Program-made: the position numbers and the translations under genes
Assembly: GCF_027587205.1 (NCBI RefSeq)
Contig: NZ_JAPDOD010000096.1
Coordinates: forward strand, 1 to 14,710
Length of the DNA: 14,710 nucleotides
Reading direction: 5' to 3'
Source: Solirubrobacter ginsenosidimutans
GTDB lineage: Bacteria; Actinomycetota; Thermoleophilia; Solirubrobacterales; Solirubrobacteraceae
The notes under the pieces: generated by a model
Told to the model about the DNA's origin: nothing
What the model saw: the letters and a program-made list of their open reading frames with translations, nothing else
The model's database searches: none
Part shown: piece by piece, positions 1 to 5,215 of the stretch
How the letters are laid out: every line of letters starts with the position of its first letter
Numbering within the stretch: position 1 is the first letter of the stretch

Positions 1-16
1 TGTCGGCACCGGCCAC
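1..16 (-). CDS. 5' end of an unidentified gene, cut by window edge
   Basis: On the minus strand a perfect Shine-Dalgarno AGGAGG (23-28) sits 6 nt before a GTG at 14-16, followed by in-frame codons for Ala-Gly-Ala-Asp before the window ends. Only five codons are visible, so the product cannot be named. It lies in the same direction as the sigma factor gene, 184 bp downstream of that gene's stop. A GGACTTC core on the minus strand, about 30 nt before the GTG, weakly resembles the element found before three other minus-strand genes. Confidence 0.55.
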
Positions 17-200
17 GCGGCACCTCCTTTGAAAGTCGAACCGTGAGAAGTCCGACGATCATCAGTGCCGCGTCGGCCGGAACCACGTTTCCGTCCGACG
101 TCGACCTACACCACGCTACGGGACGTGACCCCGAATTAGCCGACGGTTTGCGTCGTGGAGCGTTCTCACGCGCCCACTCCACGTCCGGACTGCGGAAGCG

Positions 201-1019
201 TCACGGGTGTCGTGGACTCGTCGTCGGCGCGGTCGGATCCTGCTCCGCGGCGGCCTGCAGCTTTGCGAGTGAGGTGCGAAGCATCCGTGAGACGTGCATC
301 TGTGAGATGCCGACGATCTCGGCGACCCGCGATTGCGTGAGGTCACGGCGAAAGCGCAGGTCCAGGACGCGTCGTTCGCGCTCGGTGAGCTGCCGCAGCA
401 TCGCGTCGAGCAGCATCGCGTTCTCGGCAGCGGCAAAGCCGGCCTCCTCGACCGCGACCTCGCGTGCGCGGCTGCTGGGGTCGGTGTCGCGGATGGGTTC
501 GTCGAGGGATACAGCGTGGCGTGCGTTGGTGGCCTGCATCGCTTCGAGGACTTGCTCGACGGTACTTCCGGCGCGTTCGGCGATCTGGCTCACCGTGGGG
601 GAGCGGCCGAGCTCGGCGAGCAAGGCGTGCGCGTGCTGCTCGGCGCGCGCGGCGAGTTCCTGGACGTCGCGCGGCGGTCGGACCGACCAGCCGCGGTCGC
701 GTAGGTGTCGCTTGAGCTCGCCGAGAATGGTTGGAAACGCGAAGGAGGAGAACGCGAGCCCGCGGTCGGGGTCGAAGCGATCGATGGCCTTTACGAGCCC
801 GATCGCGGCGACCTGCTCGAGATCGTCGATGTCTTCGACGTTGCCGTAGCGGCGAGCGAGCTGTCGCGCCAACGGCATGAACTGCTCGACGATCGCGGCC
901 CTCGCGGCTGGGCTGCGATCGACCGTCAGCCGCGCGAACAGGCGTCGCTCATGAGCCCGGCGCGCCGCGTGCCAATGGGCGCGGGTCGCGGTCCATCGAT
1001 TCTCGTCTACCGGCGGCAT
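201..1019 (-). CDS. SigB/SigF-type RNA polymerase sigma factor
   Basis: This 272-residue protein is a sigma-70 family factor of the SigB/SigF/SigG stress and sporulation group, which directs RNA polymerase to alternative promoters. Region 2 spans about residues 43-115, with the signature DLEQVAAIGLVKAIDRFDP, then FSSFAFPTILGELKRHLRD. Region 3 follows at about 118-175. Region 4 is at about 208-255 (LTERERRVLDLRFRRDLTQ, then VAEIVGISQMHVSRML), a helix-turn-helix for the -35 box. There is no region 1, as usual for the group. I chose the ATG at 1019 because it overlaps the TGA of a well-formed upstream leader ORF (TGATG); in-frame GTGs at 1025 and 1028 are alternatives, and a stop lies further upstream. 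Such factors are normally controlled by an anti-sigma/anti-anti-sigma pair. No anti-sigma kinase is adjacent, but a STAS protein is encoded at 12371-12877. Confidence 0.93.
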   Translation of the reverse strand: MPPVDENRWTATRAHWHAARRAHERRLFARLTVDRSPAARAAIVEQFMPLARQLARRYGNVEDIDDLEQVAAIGLVKAIDRFDPDRGLAFSSFAFPTILGELKRHLRDRGWSVRPPRDVQELAARAEQHAHALLAELGRSPTVSQIAERAGSTVEQVLEAMQATNARHAVSLDEPIRDTDPSSRAREVAVEEAGFAAAENAMLLDAMLRQLTERERRVLDLRFRRDLTQSRVAEIVGISQMHVSRMLRTSLAKLQAAAEQDPTAPTTSPRHP

Positions 1020-1090
1020 CAGCACCACCGTCCGGTCGAGCCACCGGATCCTGTCGCGAGCGGCGGGCGGAGCAATCTGAAGTCAGACAC
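1019..1090 (-). CDS. 23-codon leader ORF coupled to the sigma factor
   Basis: A minus-strand GTG at 1088-1090 is preceded by a consensus AGGAGG (1098-1103) with 7-nt spacing, the best ribosome-binding site in the region. The frame runs 23 codons (reads roughly VSDFRLLRPPLATGSGG then STGRWC) and stops with TGA at 1019-1021, whose A is the first base of the sigma factor's ATG. The sigma start itself has no good SD, so its translation probably depends on ribosomes ending the leader. I recognise no family; the role as a coupling or regulatory leader peptide is inference. The alternative is that the SD serves an unannotated longer sigma N-terminus, but that frame is closed by a TGA upstream. Confidence 0.5.
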   Translation of the reverse strand: MSDFRLLRPPLATGSGGSTGRWC

Positions 1091-1123
1091 GGCAGAACCT
1101 CCTGAACCTGTTTGCACACCGAT

Positions 1124-1145
1124 TCAGAAGTCAGACGGCGCTCCC
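1124..1145 (-). promoter_or_regulatory. Conserved CTGACTTC element upstream of sigma leader
   Basis: The minus strand reads GGGAGCGCCGTCTGACTTCT here. It matches the elements at 3376-3397 and 12913-12934 (18 of 22 positions against the former), with the invariant parts AGCG and CTGACTTC. The core ends 36 nt before the leader GTG. A partial copy of the core (CTGACTTC) recurs at 1079-1088, 48 bp downstream, inside the leader ORF start. Function as a promoter or operator is inferred from position and conservation. Confidence 0.5.
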
Positions 1146-1290
1146 GGGGGGTCCCGACCGCGCCTGCCATGCCCTCGAAACGAAGTCTAGGCGCGGAGGG
1201 CGCTCTGGGGAATCGACCGGCGGTCGAGGCTCTGTCATTGGCGCGTCTACGTTCGGGCGATTCGCGCGCTTCGCGTCCGAGGGCAACCCC

Positions 1291-1307
1291 ACATCGGGAC
1301 CCGATGT
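1291..1307. promoter_or_regulatory. Perfect 17-bp palindrome, likely operator
   Basis: The arms ACATCGGG and CCCGATGT are exact reverse complements separated by one base. The palindrome ends 12 nt before the epimerase ATG. The last base starts a TAGCGT hexamer (1307-1312, fitting TAnnnT), 7 nt before the ATG, so the site would overlap the -10 region of a possibly leaderless promoter. No Shine-Dalgarno is visible before this ATG. A repressor binding here is inference. Confidence 0.5.
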
Positions 1308-1319
1308 AGCGTTGCGTAC

Positions 1320-2198
1320 ATGAGTAAGAAGGTCGCGGTGACCGGCGGGAGCGGAAAGCTGGGATCAGCGTGCGTCGTCGCGCTTGTCGAGGATGGCTGG
1401 GAGGTCTTCAACTTCGACCTGGCACCTCCGCGCGAGCCGCGGTGTTCTTTCACCCGGCTCGACCTGACGGACTACGGCCAGGTGGTCGAGGCCTTCGCGG
1501 GAATCGACGAGCTGCACGACGGCGTCGATGCGGTCGTGCATCTCGCGGCCATCCCCGGCGCGACGCATGCCGGCAACGCTGCCACCTTCGTGAACAACAT
1601 CACCGCGACCTACCACGTCTTTCAGGCGGCCAGGCTCCTGGAGATCCACAACGTGGTGTGGGCCTCCAGCGAGACGCTGCTCGGCTACCCGTTCAACCGG
1701 CCGCCCGTGTACGTCCCGCTGGACGAGGACGTTCCCAAGCTGCCTGAGGTCGCGTATTCGCTCGCCAAGGACCTCGAGGAGGAGATGGCGGCGCAGTTCT
1801 GTCGCTGGGACCCCGAGCAGAAGCTGATCGGGCTGCGCTTTTCCAATGTCATGGCACCAGCGGACTATGAGGAGTTCCCGTCCTATGAGGCCGACCCCGC
1901 GAGTCGCAAATGGAACCTTTGGTCCTACATCGATGCCCGCGACGGCGCGCAGGCCGTCCTTGACGCCCTCGCGTATGACCAGCCAGGCTTCGACACGTTC
2001 GTGATCGCCGCCGACGAGACGGTGATGAGCACCCCGTCGCTCGAGCTCATGGACGCGTTCTTCCCCGGTGTCGAGGTTCGCTCCGAGATCGACGGCACCG
2101 CCGCATTGTGTTCGACCGCCAAGGCCCATCGAATCCTTGGTTTCACCCCGAACCATCGCTGGCGGGACCACGTTCCCGGTGCTGCAACAAACCGCTGA
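1320..2198 (+). CDS. NAD(P)-dependent epimerase/dehydratase
   Basis: This 292-residue cytosolic protein is an extended short-chain dehydrogenase. It opens with a Rossmann strand and the nucleotide-binding motif TGGSGKLG (residues 8-15, GxxGxxG). Then come VVHLAA (about 72-77), a serine-rich catalytic segment WASSETLLG (114-122) and the YxxxK pair YSLAK (146-150). The length fits the epimerase family, whose members act on nucleotide sugars or other hydroxyl/keto substrates. The substrate cannot be read from sequence, and no sugar-pathway genes are adjacent. The ATG lacks an SD and follows a palindromic operator and TAGCGT hexamer, so it may be translated from a leaderless, repressor-controlled mRNA. 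The gene faces the 2246-3352 group, with 47 bp between stops. Confidence 0.9.
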   Translation: MSKKVAVTGGSGKLGSACVVALVEDGWEVFNFDLAPPREPRCSFTRLDLTDYGQVVEAFAGIDELHDGVDAVVHLAAIPGATHAGNAATFVNNITATYHVFQAARLLEIHNVVWASSETLLGYPFNRPPVYVPLDEDVPKLPEVAYSLAKDLEEEMAAQFCRWDPEQKLIGLRFSNVMAPADYEEFPSYEADPASRKWNLWSYIDARDGAQAVLDALAYDQPGFDTFVIAADETVMSTPSLELMDAFFPGVEVRSEIDGTAALCSTAKAHRILGFTPNHRWRDHVPGAATNR

Positions 2199-2203
2199 GG
2201 TCG

Positions 2204-2230
2204 TGGGTGCGGAGCGGCAGTGCGCGCCCA
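2204..2230. terminator. Possible bidirectional terminator hairpin
   Basis: TGGGTGCG (2204-2211) can pair with CGCGCCCA (2223-2230): eight pairs including one G-U wobble, with an 11-nt loop. It lies between the convergent stops of the epimerase and the 39-codon mini-gene. There is no T-tract, so the call rests on position and pairing only. Confidence 0.35.
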
Positions 2231-2245
2231 AACGGGTCACCTCGC

Positions 2246-2365
2246 CTACCGGCGAACCTGCTTGACGCGGTCGTCGTCACCTTCGGAGAGAACCGACTGG
2301 ACCTCGGCGACCGTCAGCTCGTCGTACCCCGCCCACGCCTCGTTGCCGCGGAGGGCGTATGACAC
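2246..2365 (-). CDS. 39-residue mini-protein, probably C-terminally truncated
   Basis: The GTG start at 2363-2365 comes one base after the TGA of the SRPBCC gene, so it would be translated by re-initiation in the same operon. The peptide contains NEAWAGYDELTVAEVQSVLS and a charged end, DDDRVKQVRR, then a TAG. From memory, the W-x-GYDELTVxEV pattern with a following amphipathic helix occurs in longer actinobacterial proteins that continue RRYE plus a basic helix. Here the tyrosine position is the stop TAG, with a second TGA two codons later. It therefore looks like a genuine coding segment, possibly shortened by mutation. I cannot assign a function. The good in-frame codon pattern is the main support. 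Confidence 0.5.
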   Translation of the reverse strand: MSYALRGNEAWAGYDELTVAEVQSVLSEGDDDRVKQVRR

Positions 2366-2366
2366 G

Positions 2367-2801
2367 TCACCCGCGGTGTTCCGCGAGGCGTCGCAGTCGT
2401 TGGAGCGATCGGACGTTGCGGGCGTGGACGAGTGGGTCCGAGACGCGGTTGAGCAGGAGCCGGCTCGGCGTGTCGCCTGCGACCTCGGTCATCCGTACTC
2501 GGGTGCCGGCGCCCTCGGCTGCGAGGCGGAGGTCGACTCGAGCGGTGCCGAACGGCCGGGTCTTGGCGCGCAGGATCAACTTCGACGGTGTCTCGTGTTC
2601 CAACACCTCGGTGTGATCGTTGAGCACGAGCGGAGGGACGCCGACCTGGTGGTGGAAGCGTGAGCCGACGGCGGGGAACTGCGGGTCGGCATCGCGGATC
2701 TTGCGCGCCCCAACGACCCAGTCCGCATAGCTTCCGGCGTCGCTGAGCACGGCGTGGACCGTCACGGGCGCCGCGTCGATATAGATTTCGTTGTAGGCCA
2801 T
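2367..2801 (-). CDS. SRPBCC family (polyketide cyclase/START-like) protein
   Basis: The 144-residue protein starts MAYNEIYIDA, the first beta strand typical of SRPBCC (Bet v1-like) folds. It continues with the VHAVLSDAGSYADWVVGARKI helix region, a central FHHQVGV strand, and VLEHETPSKLILRAKTRP and TRVRMTEVAGDTPSR strands, and ends in a long C-terminal helix, RNVRSLQRLRRLAEHRG. The fold forms a hydrophobic ligand cavity; the ligand here is unknown. I chose the ATG at 2801: it aligns with the family N-terminus and follows GGGTAGG by 9 nt. Upstream in-frame starts (to 2885) would overlap the preceding gene. It sits 29 nt after that gene's stop, on the same strand, and its own stop is one base before the mini-gene. 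Confidence 0.85.
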   Translation of the reverse strand: MAYNEIYIDAAPVTVHAVLSDAGSYADWVVGARKIRDADPQFPAVGSRFHHQVGVPPLVLNDHTEVLEHETPSKLILRAKTRPFGTARVDLRLAAEGAGTRVRMTEVAGDTPSRLLLNRVSDPLVHARNVRSLQRLRRLAEHRG

Positions 2802-2817
2802 CGGGGTGGACCTACCC
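2802..2817 (-). promoter_or_regulatory. GGGTAGG element before SRPBCC start
   Basis: The minus strand has GGGTAGG followed by 9 nt and then ATG (2801). The same arrangement occurs before 5076 and 10159. GGGTA is the known -10 core of SigB/SigF-type promoters, and the distance would give a leaderless or near-leaderless transcript. No clear GTTT -35 box is seen here, so it could equally be a weak ribosome-binding site. Confidence 0.35.
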
Positions 2818-2830
2818 ATTCGGTCGTTGG

Positions 2831-3352
2831 TCACCCCACGGCGAAGCGCCGGAAGTAGGCGGGGACTGGGTGGGCGGCGCGCCATGCCCGGCGCAGGAGA
2901 TCCTCCTCGTCAGGCCCGAACACGCGCCGGTCGGTGAGGTCGTCGAGCACGCGGCACAGGACCTCGCCCGACACGACGGTGGCAAGGGCTTGCCGGACGA
3001 TCGCCGGATGGCGCGTCGTGATCAGAGCGATCAGCTGGTTGCTACCGGCCCAGGCCTGACCGAGCGCGACCAGCCGGCCGTGCCGGCGCGCCTCTTCTCG
3101 CAGGCAGCCGAGCGCGTCTCGAGCCTCGCCGCCGAGGGACACGGCGCGCCCCTGTTCGCGCACCAGCAGGTTGTCGTGTTGTGCGCGGAGCATCGCTCGG
3201 ACCTGTCCCGGCTCGAGCCGGTAGGCGGCCTCCAGCGCCGCCAGTACCGGAGCGCGCCGCGGGGCGCACCAACCGGGGTCGTCGAATCCGAGGCGCTCGC
3301 GAGCTCGCGCGAAGCCGTCGTCGGTCGTGGGGTACACGGGGATGGCAGACAT
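2831..3352 (-). CDS. Unrecognised 173-residue helical protein
   Basis: I do not recognise this family. The protein has no signal peptide or membrane segment. It reads as mostly alpha-helical, with segments such as APVLAALEAAYRLEPGQVRA, ARDALGCLREEARRHGRLV and EEDLLRRAWRAAHPVPAYFR, and a hydrophobic NQLIALITTRHPAIVRQAL stretch. Three cysteines are scattered with no metal motif. The ATG at 3352 is well supported: GGAG lies 5 nt upstream. That SD is part of a 7-bp hairpin, and the conserved CTGACTTC element lies 26 nt upstream of the ATG. The SRPBCC gene follows 29 nt downstream on the same strand, so they probably form an operon. Sharing an upstream element with the sigma factor and STAS genes suggests a stress-linked role (inference). 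Confidence 0.72.
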   Translation of the reverse strand: MSAIPVYPTTDDGFARARERLGFDDPGWCAPRRAPVLAALEAAYRLEPGQVRAMLRAQHDNLLVREQGRAVSLGGEARDALGCLREEARRHGRLVALGQAWAGSNQLIALITTRHPAIVRQALATVVSGEVLCRVLDDLTDRRVFGPDEEDLLRRAWRAAHPVPAYFRRFAVG

Positions 3353-3358
3353 GTCGTC

Positions 3359-3380
3359 TCCGAGTCGTGGTGAACTCGGA
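3359..3380. promoter_or_regulatory. Hairpin overlapping the SD of the 2831-3352 gene
   Basis: TCCGAGT (3359-3365) and ACTCGGA (3374-3380) are perfect inverted repeats with an 8-nt loop. On the transcribed minus strand the second arm runs into CTCGGAG, which contains the ribosome-binding GGAG of the downstream ATG. Folding would partly hide the site. A regulatory role is inferred. Confidence 0.35.
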
Positions 3381-3397
3381 AGTCAGGCGACGCTGCC
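3376..3397 (-). promoter_or_regulatory. Conserved CTGACTTC element upstream of the 2831-3352 gene
   Basis: The minus strand contains GGCAGCGTCGCCTGACTTCC. It is identical at 19 of 22 positions to the element at 12913-12934 and similar to the one at 1124-1145. The core ends 26 nt before the ATG, a promoter-like distance. No database motif is claimed. Confidence 0.55.
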
Positions 3398-3578
3398 CAA
3401 ATGACGGACCCCGGCGCGAATGCCCTCCGTCGAACGACGCTACTACCAGCAGGCCGACCGCGTACGCAACCAACTCGCAATCACCGGCATATCAACGGAG
3501 CCTTCGTGACGTGTCTGGGCCCGCCCGAGCGAGAGGTCGGTTTTTCGGGCACTGAGATGTGGGGAGGCTGTCCGCAGG

Positions 3579-3809
3579 ATGGCCGACTCTGACACTGTGA
3601 TCACTCCCTACCGCGACGGGCCGTTGCTGGTCCGCGGGTCCTTCAAGCTGCTCGACCAGGACGGCGATGAGATCGAGCTCGGCGGACGTGAGCAGACGAT
3701 CGCCCTGTGTCGCTGCGGCAAGTCGCGTCTGCGCCCGTTCTGCGACGGAACGCACAACGTGATCCGCTTTCGCGCACCGAGCAACGCTGAGAACGGCCGC
3801 GTCAGCTGA
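3579..3809 (+). CDS. CDGSH iron-sulfur domain protein
   Basis: This 76-residue protein carries the full CDGSH signature CRCGKSRLRPFCDGTH at residues 44-59. The expected 3Cys-1His ligands of a [2Fe-2S] cluster are C44, C46, C55 and H59. The family (mitoNEET-like, zinc-finger-CDGSH) handles electron or cluster transfer; bacterial versions are small soluble proteins like this. Residues 1-38 form the strands that support the cluster-binding loop. The ATG is preceded by GGGGAGG at 11 nt, somewhat long. Its stop lies within a 10-bp palindrome that also supplies the stop of the convergent ligase remnant. Beyond that remnant is an iron-containing redox enzyme, so the region is an iron-redox locus, although the strands oppose. 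Confidence 0.93.
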   Translation: MADSDTVITPYRDGPLLVRGSFKLLDQDGDEIELGGREQTIALCRCGKSRLRPFCDGTHNVIRFRAPSNAENGRVS

Positions 3810-4093
3810 CGAAGCGATCGGCGAGCCACCCCACGACGCTGTCCACGCCGACGGCTCGCCGTCGGTCGGCACCGTTGCGCGTAAGCGAGACGCCGGCGAG
3901 CTCGTCGGCGCAGCCGAGCCCCCGCGATCGGTGCGAGCACCTCCAGGCGCTCGCCCGGCTCGTCGCCCAGGATCTCGGACGCCAGCGGGGCCAGGCCGAA
4001 CGTGACCGGATCGACGAGCATGACCTCCTCTTCAAGGCCGATCGTGAGCGGGTCGGCGGCGTCGAAGACCGCCCGCAGCTGCGCTGCGGTCAC
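3802..4093 (-). pseudogene. Carboxylate-amine (glutamate-cysteine) ligase remnant, internal deletion
   Basis: The GTG start at 4091-4093 overlaps the TGA of the upstream redox enzyme (GTGA). The first ~57 codons read like the N-terminus of the YbdK/GCS2 family: PLTIGLEEEVMLVDPVTFGLA, the TIGxEEE motif that opens these ATP-dependent ligases. After APIA (near 3922-3927) the meaningful frame shifts by one base and reads like the family's extreme C-terminus: LGCADELAGV, NGADRRRAV, VVGWLADRF, then stop at 3802. About 97 codons remain of a family usually around 370, so the catalytic core is missing. The 292-bp length is not a multiple of three; a five-G run lies at the junction. It cannot encode an active ligase. 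Family assignment is from memory of conserved ends. Confidence 0.75.
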
Positions 4094-5076
4094 CGCAGCG
4101 CGAGCGCCGGCCGCAACGAAGACGAGTTCCCGCCCCACGCCGACATCGTCTCGCGAGCCCAACGGCCGTCGATCTCCAGCAGCGCGCGGGCGCCCCACAG
4201 CACGTCCGCGCCGAGCTTCGGATCCTGCTTCGCCAGGCCGCCGGCGAGATCCACGGCGGCGACACTCTCGTGGACCGCGTCGGCCACGACGTGTACGTCG
4301 AAGAACAGGCATGCGTCCTCGCCGTAGCCGAGCCGTCGCAGCCCGCTCGCGTAGCGCCGGTTGGGGACGGAGGAGGTCATCTCGAACAGCGCGAGGTGAC
4401 CGACGATCGCGCCGCGCAGGCGGCGGTGCAGGCCGAACAGTGACATCAGGTTCACCGTCGCGAGCGTCACCCCCGGGATCTGATCCAGATACGCGCCGTA
4501 GGTCGACTCCAGCCCGACCGCCTCCATCGCGCGAGCGAACAGCTGGGCATGGATGTCGTCCGGGCGCCCGTTGCCGTACTCGTCGGCCTGGATCTCGACC
4601 ATCGCCGCCTTCGGCCTCCCCCACAGCCGCGGGAGCGCCCACGAGTGTGGATCGGCCTCTTTGAGCTGATACGCCGAGCGGTGAACCATGAACTCGAGCA
4701 CCTGCTCGGCGCTCGCCTCGCGCTCGATGAACGTCGACACCGACGGCGCCTCGTCGGCCAACATCAGCTCGCGCAGCAACACGTCGAGCTCGGCCGGGTC
4801 GGGCGGCGTGCCGGGTGGCCCGACGCACTCGAGCAGGTCGCGTTCGAAGCGGCGCTCGAGCTCGGCGCGCAGCGCCAGCAGCGAAGGCTCCCACTCCCAC
4901 CGATCATCGACGCCCTCGAAGCCGCGATAGTGCAACTCGTAACAGCAATACAGGGCCAGTTGAAGATCTTCAGGACCGGCGTCGCCGGGCACGCCGGCGA
5001 GGGCGTGAGGCGGCTTCCGCAACCCAGCGAAGAGCGCCTCGGTCAGTGGACCGCGAGGCTGAGGAAGAAAACTCAT
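4090..5076 (-). CDS. Iron-containing redox enzyme (heme-oxygenase-like fold)
   Basis: The 328-residue protein belongs to the iron-containing redox enzyme family, helical proteins of the heme-oxygenase-like diiron scaffold. Candidate metal-ligand segments are YCCYELHYRGFEG (about 43-55, E47/H49), KEADPHSW (E140/H144), MVEIQADEYGNGRPDDIH (E161, D165/E166, H176), GHLALFEM (H227, E232) and FFDVHVVADAVHE (D260, H262, H269). Which of these bind metal cannot be settled by eye. The ATG at 5076 fits: coding character starts there and GGGTAGG lies 9 nt upstream; the in-frame extension to 5235 looks non-coding. Its stop overlaps the start of the ligase remnant, so the two formed an operon. Substrate unknown; members are oxidases acting on small organic molecules, and co-location with a CDGSH protein fits an electron-transfer partnership (inference). 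Confidence 0.82.
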   Translation of the reverse strand: MSFLPQPRGPLTEALFAGLRKPPHALAGVPGDAGPEDLQLALYCCYELHYRGFEGVDDRWEWEPSLLALRAELERRFERDLLECVGPPGTPPDPAELDVLLRELMLADEAPSVSTFIEREASAEQVLEFMVHRSAYQLKEADPHSWALPRLWGRPKAAMVEIQADEYGNGRPDDIHAQLFARAMEAVGLESTYGAYLDQIPGVTLATVNLMSLFGLHRRLRGAIVGHLALFEMTSSVPNRRYASGLRRLGYGEDACLFFDVHVVADAVHESVAAVDLAGGLAKQDPKLGADVLWGARALLEIDGRWARETMSAWGGNSSSLRPALALR

Positions 5077-5082
5077 GCACGG

Positions 5083-5113
5083 GGCCCTACCCAACTCCCG
5101 TGCGAATGGCAAC
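5083..5113 (-). promoter_or_regulatory. Candidate SigB/SigF-type promoter of the redox enzyme
   Basis: On the minus strand GTTG is followed by 17 nt and GGGTAG, then the ATG at 5076 ten bases later. This approximates the GTTT-N14-17-GGGTA consensus of SigB/SigF-type sigma factors, one of which is encoded in this window. It is the only one of the three GGGTAGG sites with a recognisable -35 element. Transcription would be leaderless or nearly so. Confidence 0.4.
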
Positions 5114-5215
5114 GGGCTCGGATCACATCGGTGACGTGCCCCGACGCGTGCACGCCGTCCCGCCTCGAGACCGGAAGCGATCTCAACCCGCAATGCTCGA
5201 CGCGCTAGGCCGCAC

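Noticed and set aside
183..190. GTCCGGAC palindrome after the sigma gene as a terminator
   Set aside because: Eight bases with no loop and no T-tract; too short to support.
43..849. Plus-strand open frame of 268 codons opposite the sigma factor
   Set aside because: Ser/Arg/Ala-rich low-complexity translation, antisense to clear sigma regions 2 to 4.
1079..1136. CRISPR-like or tandem repeat from two copies of GTCTGACTTC
   Set aside because: Only two short copies 48 bp apart; better explained by the shared regulatory element.
1365..2240. Minus-strand open frame of 291 codons opposite the epimerase
   Set aside because: It mirrors the epimerase frame in high-GC DNA; the epimerase motifs on the plus strand are decisive.
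3608..4900. Long minus-strand open frame of 430 codons
   Set aside because: Most of it is an Arg/Gly/Ala-rich shadow of the redox enzyme gene. Only the short TIGLEEE portion (4093 to about 3925) is real and is reported as the ligase remnant.
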